This document shows positions 63,675 through 64,000 of a stretch of 64,000 nt of DNA, in pieces. The notes beneath the pieces are model-generated. The model had not been told where the DNA came from. It saw only the letters and a program-made list of their open reading frames with translations, and did not search any database. This DNA comes from Pseudolactococcus insecticola (lineage in GTDB: Bacteria; Bacillota; Bacilli; Lactobacillales; Streptococcaceae): assembly GCF_011170065.1 (NCBI RefSeq), contig NZ_BLLH01000011.1, positions 1-64,000 of the forward strand, written 5' to 3'. How positions within the stretch are numbered: position 1 is the stretch's first letter; each line of letters opens with the position of its first letter. A program made the translations under genes and the position numbers.

Positions 63675-63716
63675 AAGATACATTATTAAAGAAATCTTTC
63701 CAACCCACTTTTTTCC
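63675..63716 (-). promoter_or_regulatory. element promoter P11 (AAAAGTG / TATCTT)
   Basis: Minus strand AGGAAAAAAGTGGGTTG (box 63712-63706) and TGTATCTT (hexamer 63680-63675), offset 26 bp. Confidence 0.7.
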
Positions 63717-63865
63717 TAAAACAACACTAATCGTTATTTTTTTCAAAAAAAATTGATTTTTTTCTTCTCAAAGATTTCATTTTCACTTTTTTTCTATTGT
63801 GAACTTAGCAATGATTCCTTACAGAAAATTCTAAAAGCATATCGGCTATTGAGCAAGCACAATTA

Positions 63866-63909
63866 TTGACACTACGTATAGTACGTGGTATAATGAAATA
63901 GTCAGGAGG
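63866..63909 (+). promoter_or_regulatory. sigma-A promoter, operator and ribosome binding site of hicA
   Basis: TTGACA (63866-63871), 17-bp spacer, TATAAT (63889-63894). The palindrome ACGTA-TAG-TACGT lies within the spacer, where an antitoxin could bind. AGGAGG at 63904-63909, 9 nt before the ATG. Confidence 0.8.
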
Positions 63910-63918
63910 TAGCTTTAG

Positions 63919-64000
63919 ATGCCAATGACAGTTAGAGAAGCCGAAAGATTACTTCTGAAAGCTGGTTTCGTTGAGGTTAGAGGTGCGGGAAAAGGTTCAC
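63919..64000 (+). CDS. hicA: HicA-like toxin, N-terminal part (runs off the window)
   Basis: The 27 visible residues (MPMTVREAERLLLKAGFVEV, then RGAGKGS) match the HicA start, including the conserved GF and the G-K-GSH segment holding the catalytic histidine at the window edge. HicA is an mRNA interferase neutralised by HicB, whose gene would be expected directly downstream. It may serve as an addiction module of the element. Its promoter is host-type, unlike the transfer genes. Confidence 0.8.
   Translation, partial: MPMTVREAERLLLKAGFVEVRGAGKGS

Overview
This AT-rich window carries most of a large conjugative element (ICE or plasmid) from a low-GC Gram-positive host. Lactobacillales is likely, and Lactococcus or a streptococcal relative fits best. 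The pointers are LPXTG and antigen I/II-like surface proteins, an HdiR-like repressor followed by an UmuC-type polymerase, AGGAGG-type ribosome binding sites, and IS200/IS605 elements of a type common in lactic acid bacteria. No replication initiator and no complete integrase are visible, so plasmid and ICE cannot be told apart here.

Layout. 0-1.5 kb: the C-terminal half of a Sau3AI-like restriction enzyme and a small ORF. 1.5-10.1 kb (minus): one 2,867-residue protein with the signature motifs of both large subunits of cellular RNA polymerase. 10.3-14.2 kb (plus): a coiled-coil protein, an unknown protein and a type IA topoisomerase. 14.3-20.6 kb: regulation, with an SOS-like HdiR/UmuC operon, a CI/Cro-like divergent switch, and a recombinase-like protein. 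20.6-24.6 kb: a candidate oriT, a ribbon-helix-helix protein and two acidic proteins. 24.7-52.9 kb (minus): the relaxase and the type IV secretion machine (VirB2, VirB6, VirB4-like, VirD4-like, a CHAP/lysozyme hydrolase, an unusual double AAA+ ATPase, small membrane proteins). A GH43 enzyme and a beta-helix protein sit inside this block. 55-63.6 kb (minus): a repetitive LPXTG protein and an antigen I/II-like adhesin. The window ends in the start of a hicA toxin gene. Two 1,929-bp IS200/IS605 copies in opposite orientation interrupt the block.

Main observation. Eleven transcription units are preceded by the same bipartite promoter: RGNTAAAAGTG(N)CTTT, then a TATNNT hexamer starting 26 bp after the last base of AAAAGTG (25 bp in two cases). 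These units cover the polymerase-like gene, the topoisomerase operon, and every relaxase, secretion and adhesin operon, on both strands. None of these promoters has a recognisable TTGACA. The regulatory and toxin genes instead have ordinary sigma-A-type or extended -10 promoters and lack the motif. The element therefore seems to have a private transcription programme. It is read either by its own single-chain RNA polymerase homologue or by an element-encoded activator working with host polymerase, and it sits under LexA-like, DNA-damage-type repressors.

A second unusual point is that the VirB4-like protein has no P-loop, while its machine includes a ClpB-like AAA+ protein that could supply the missing ATPase activity.
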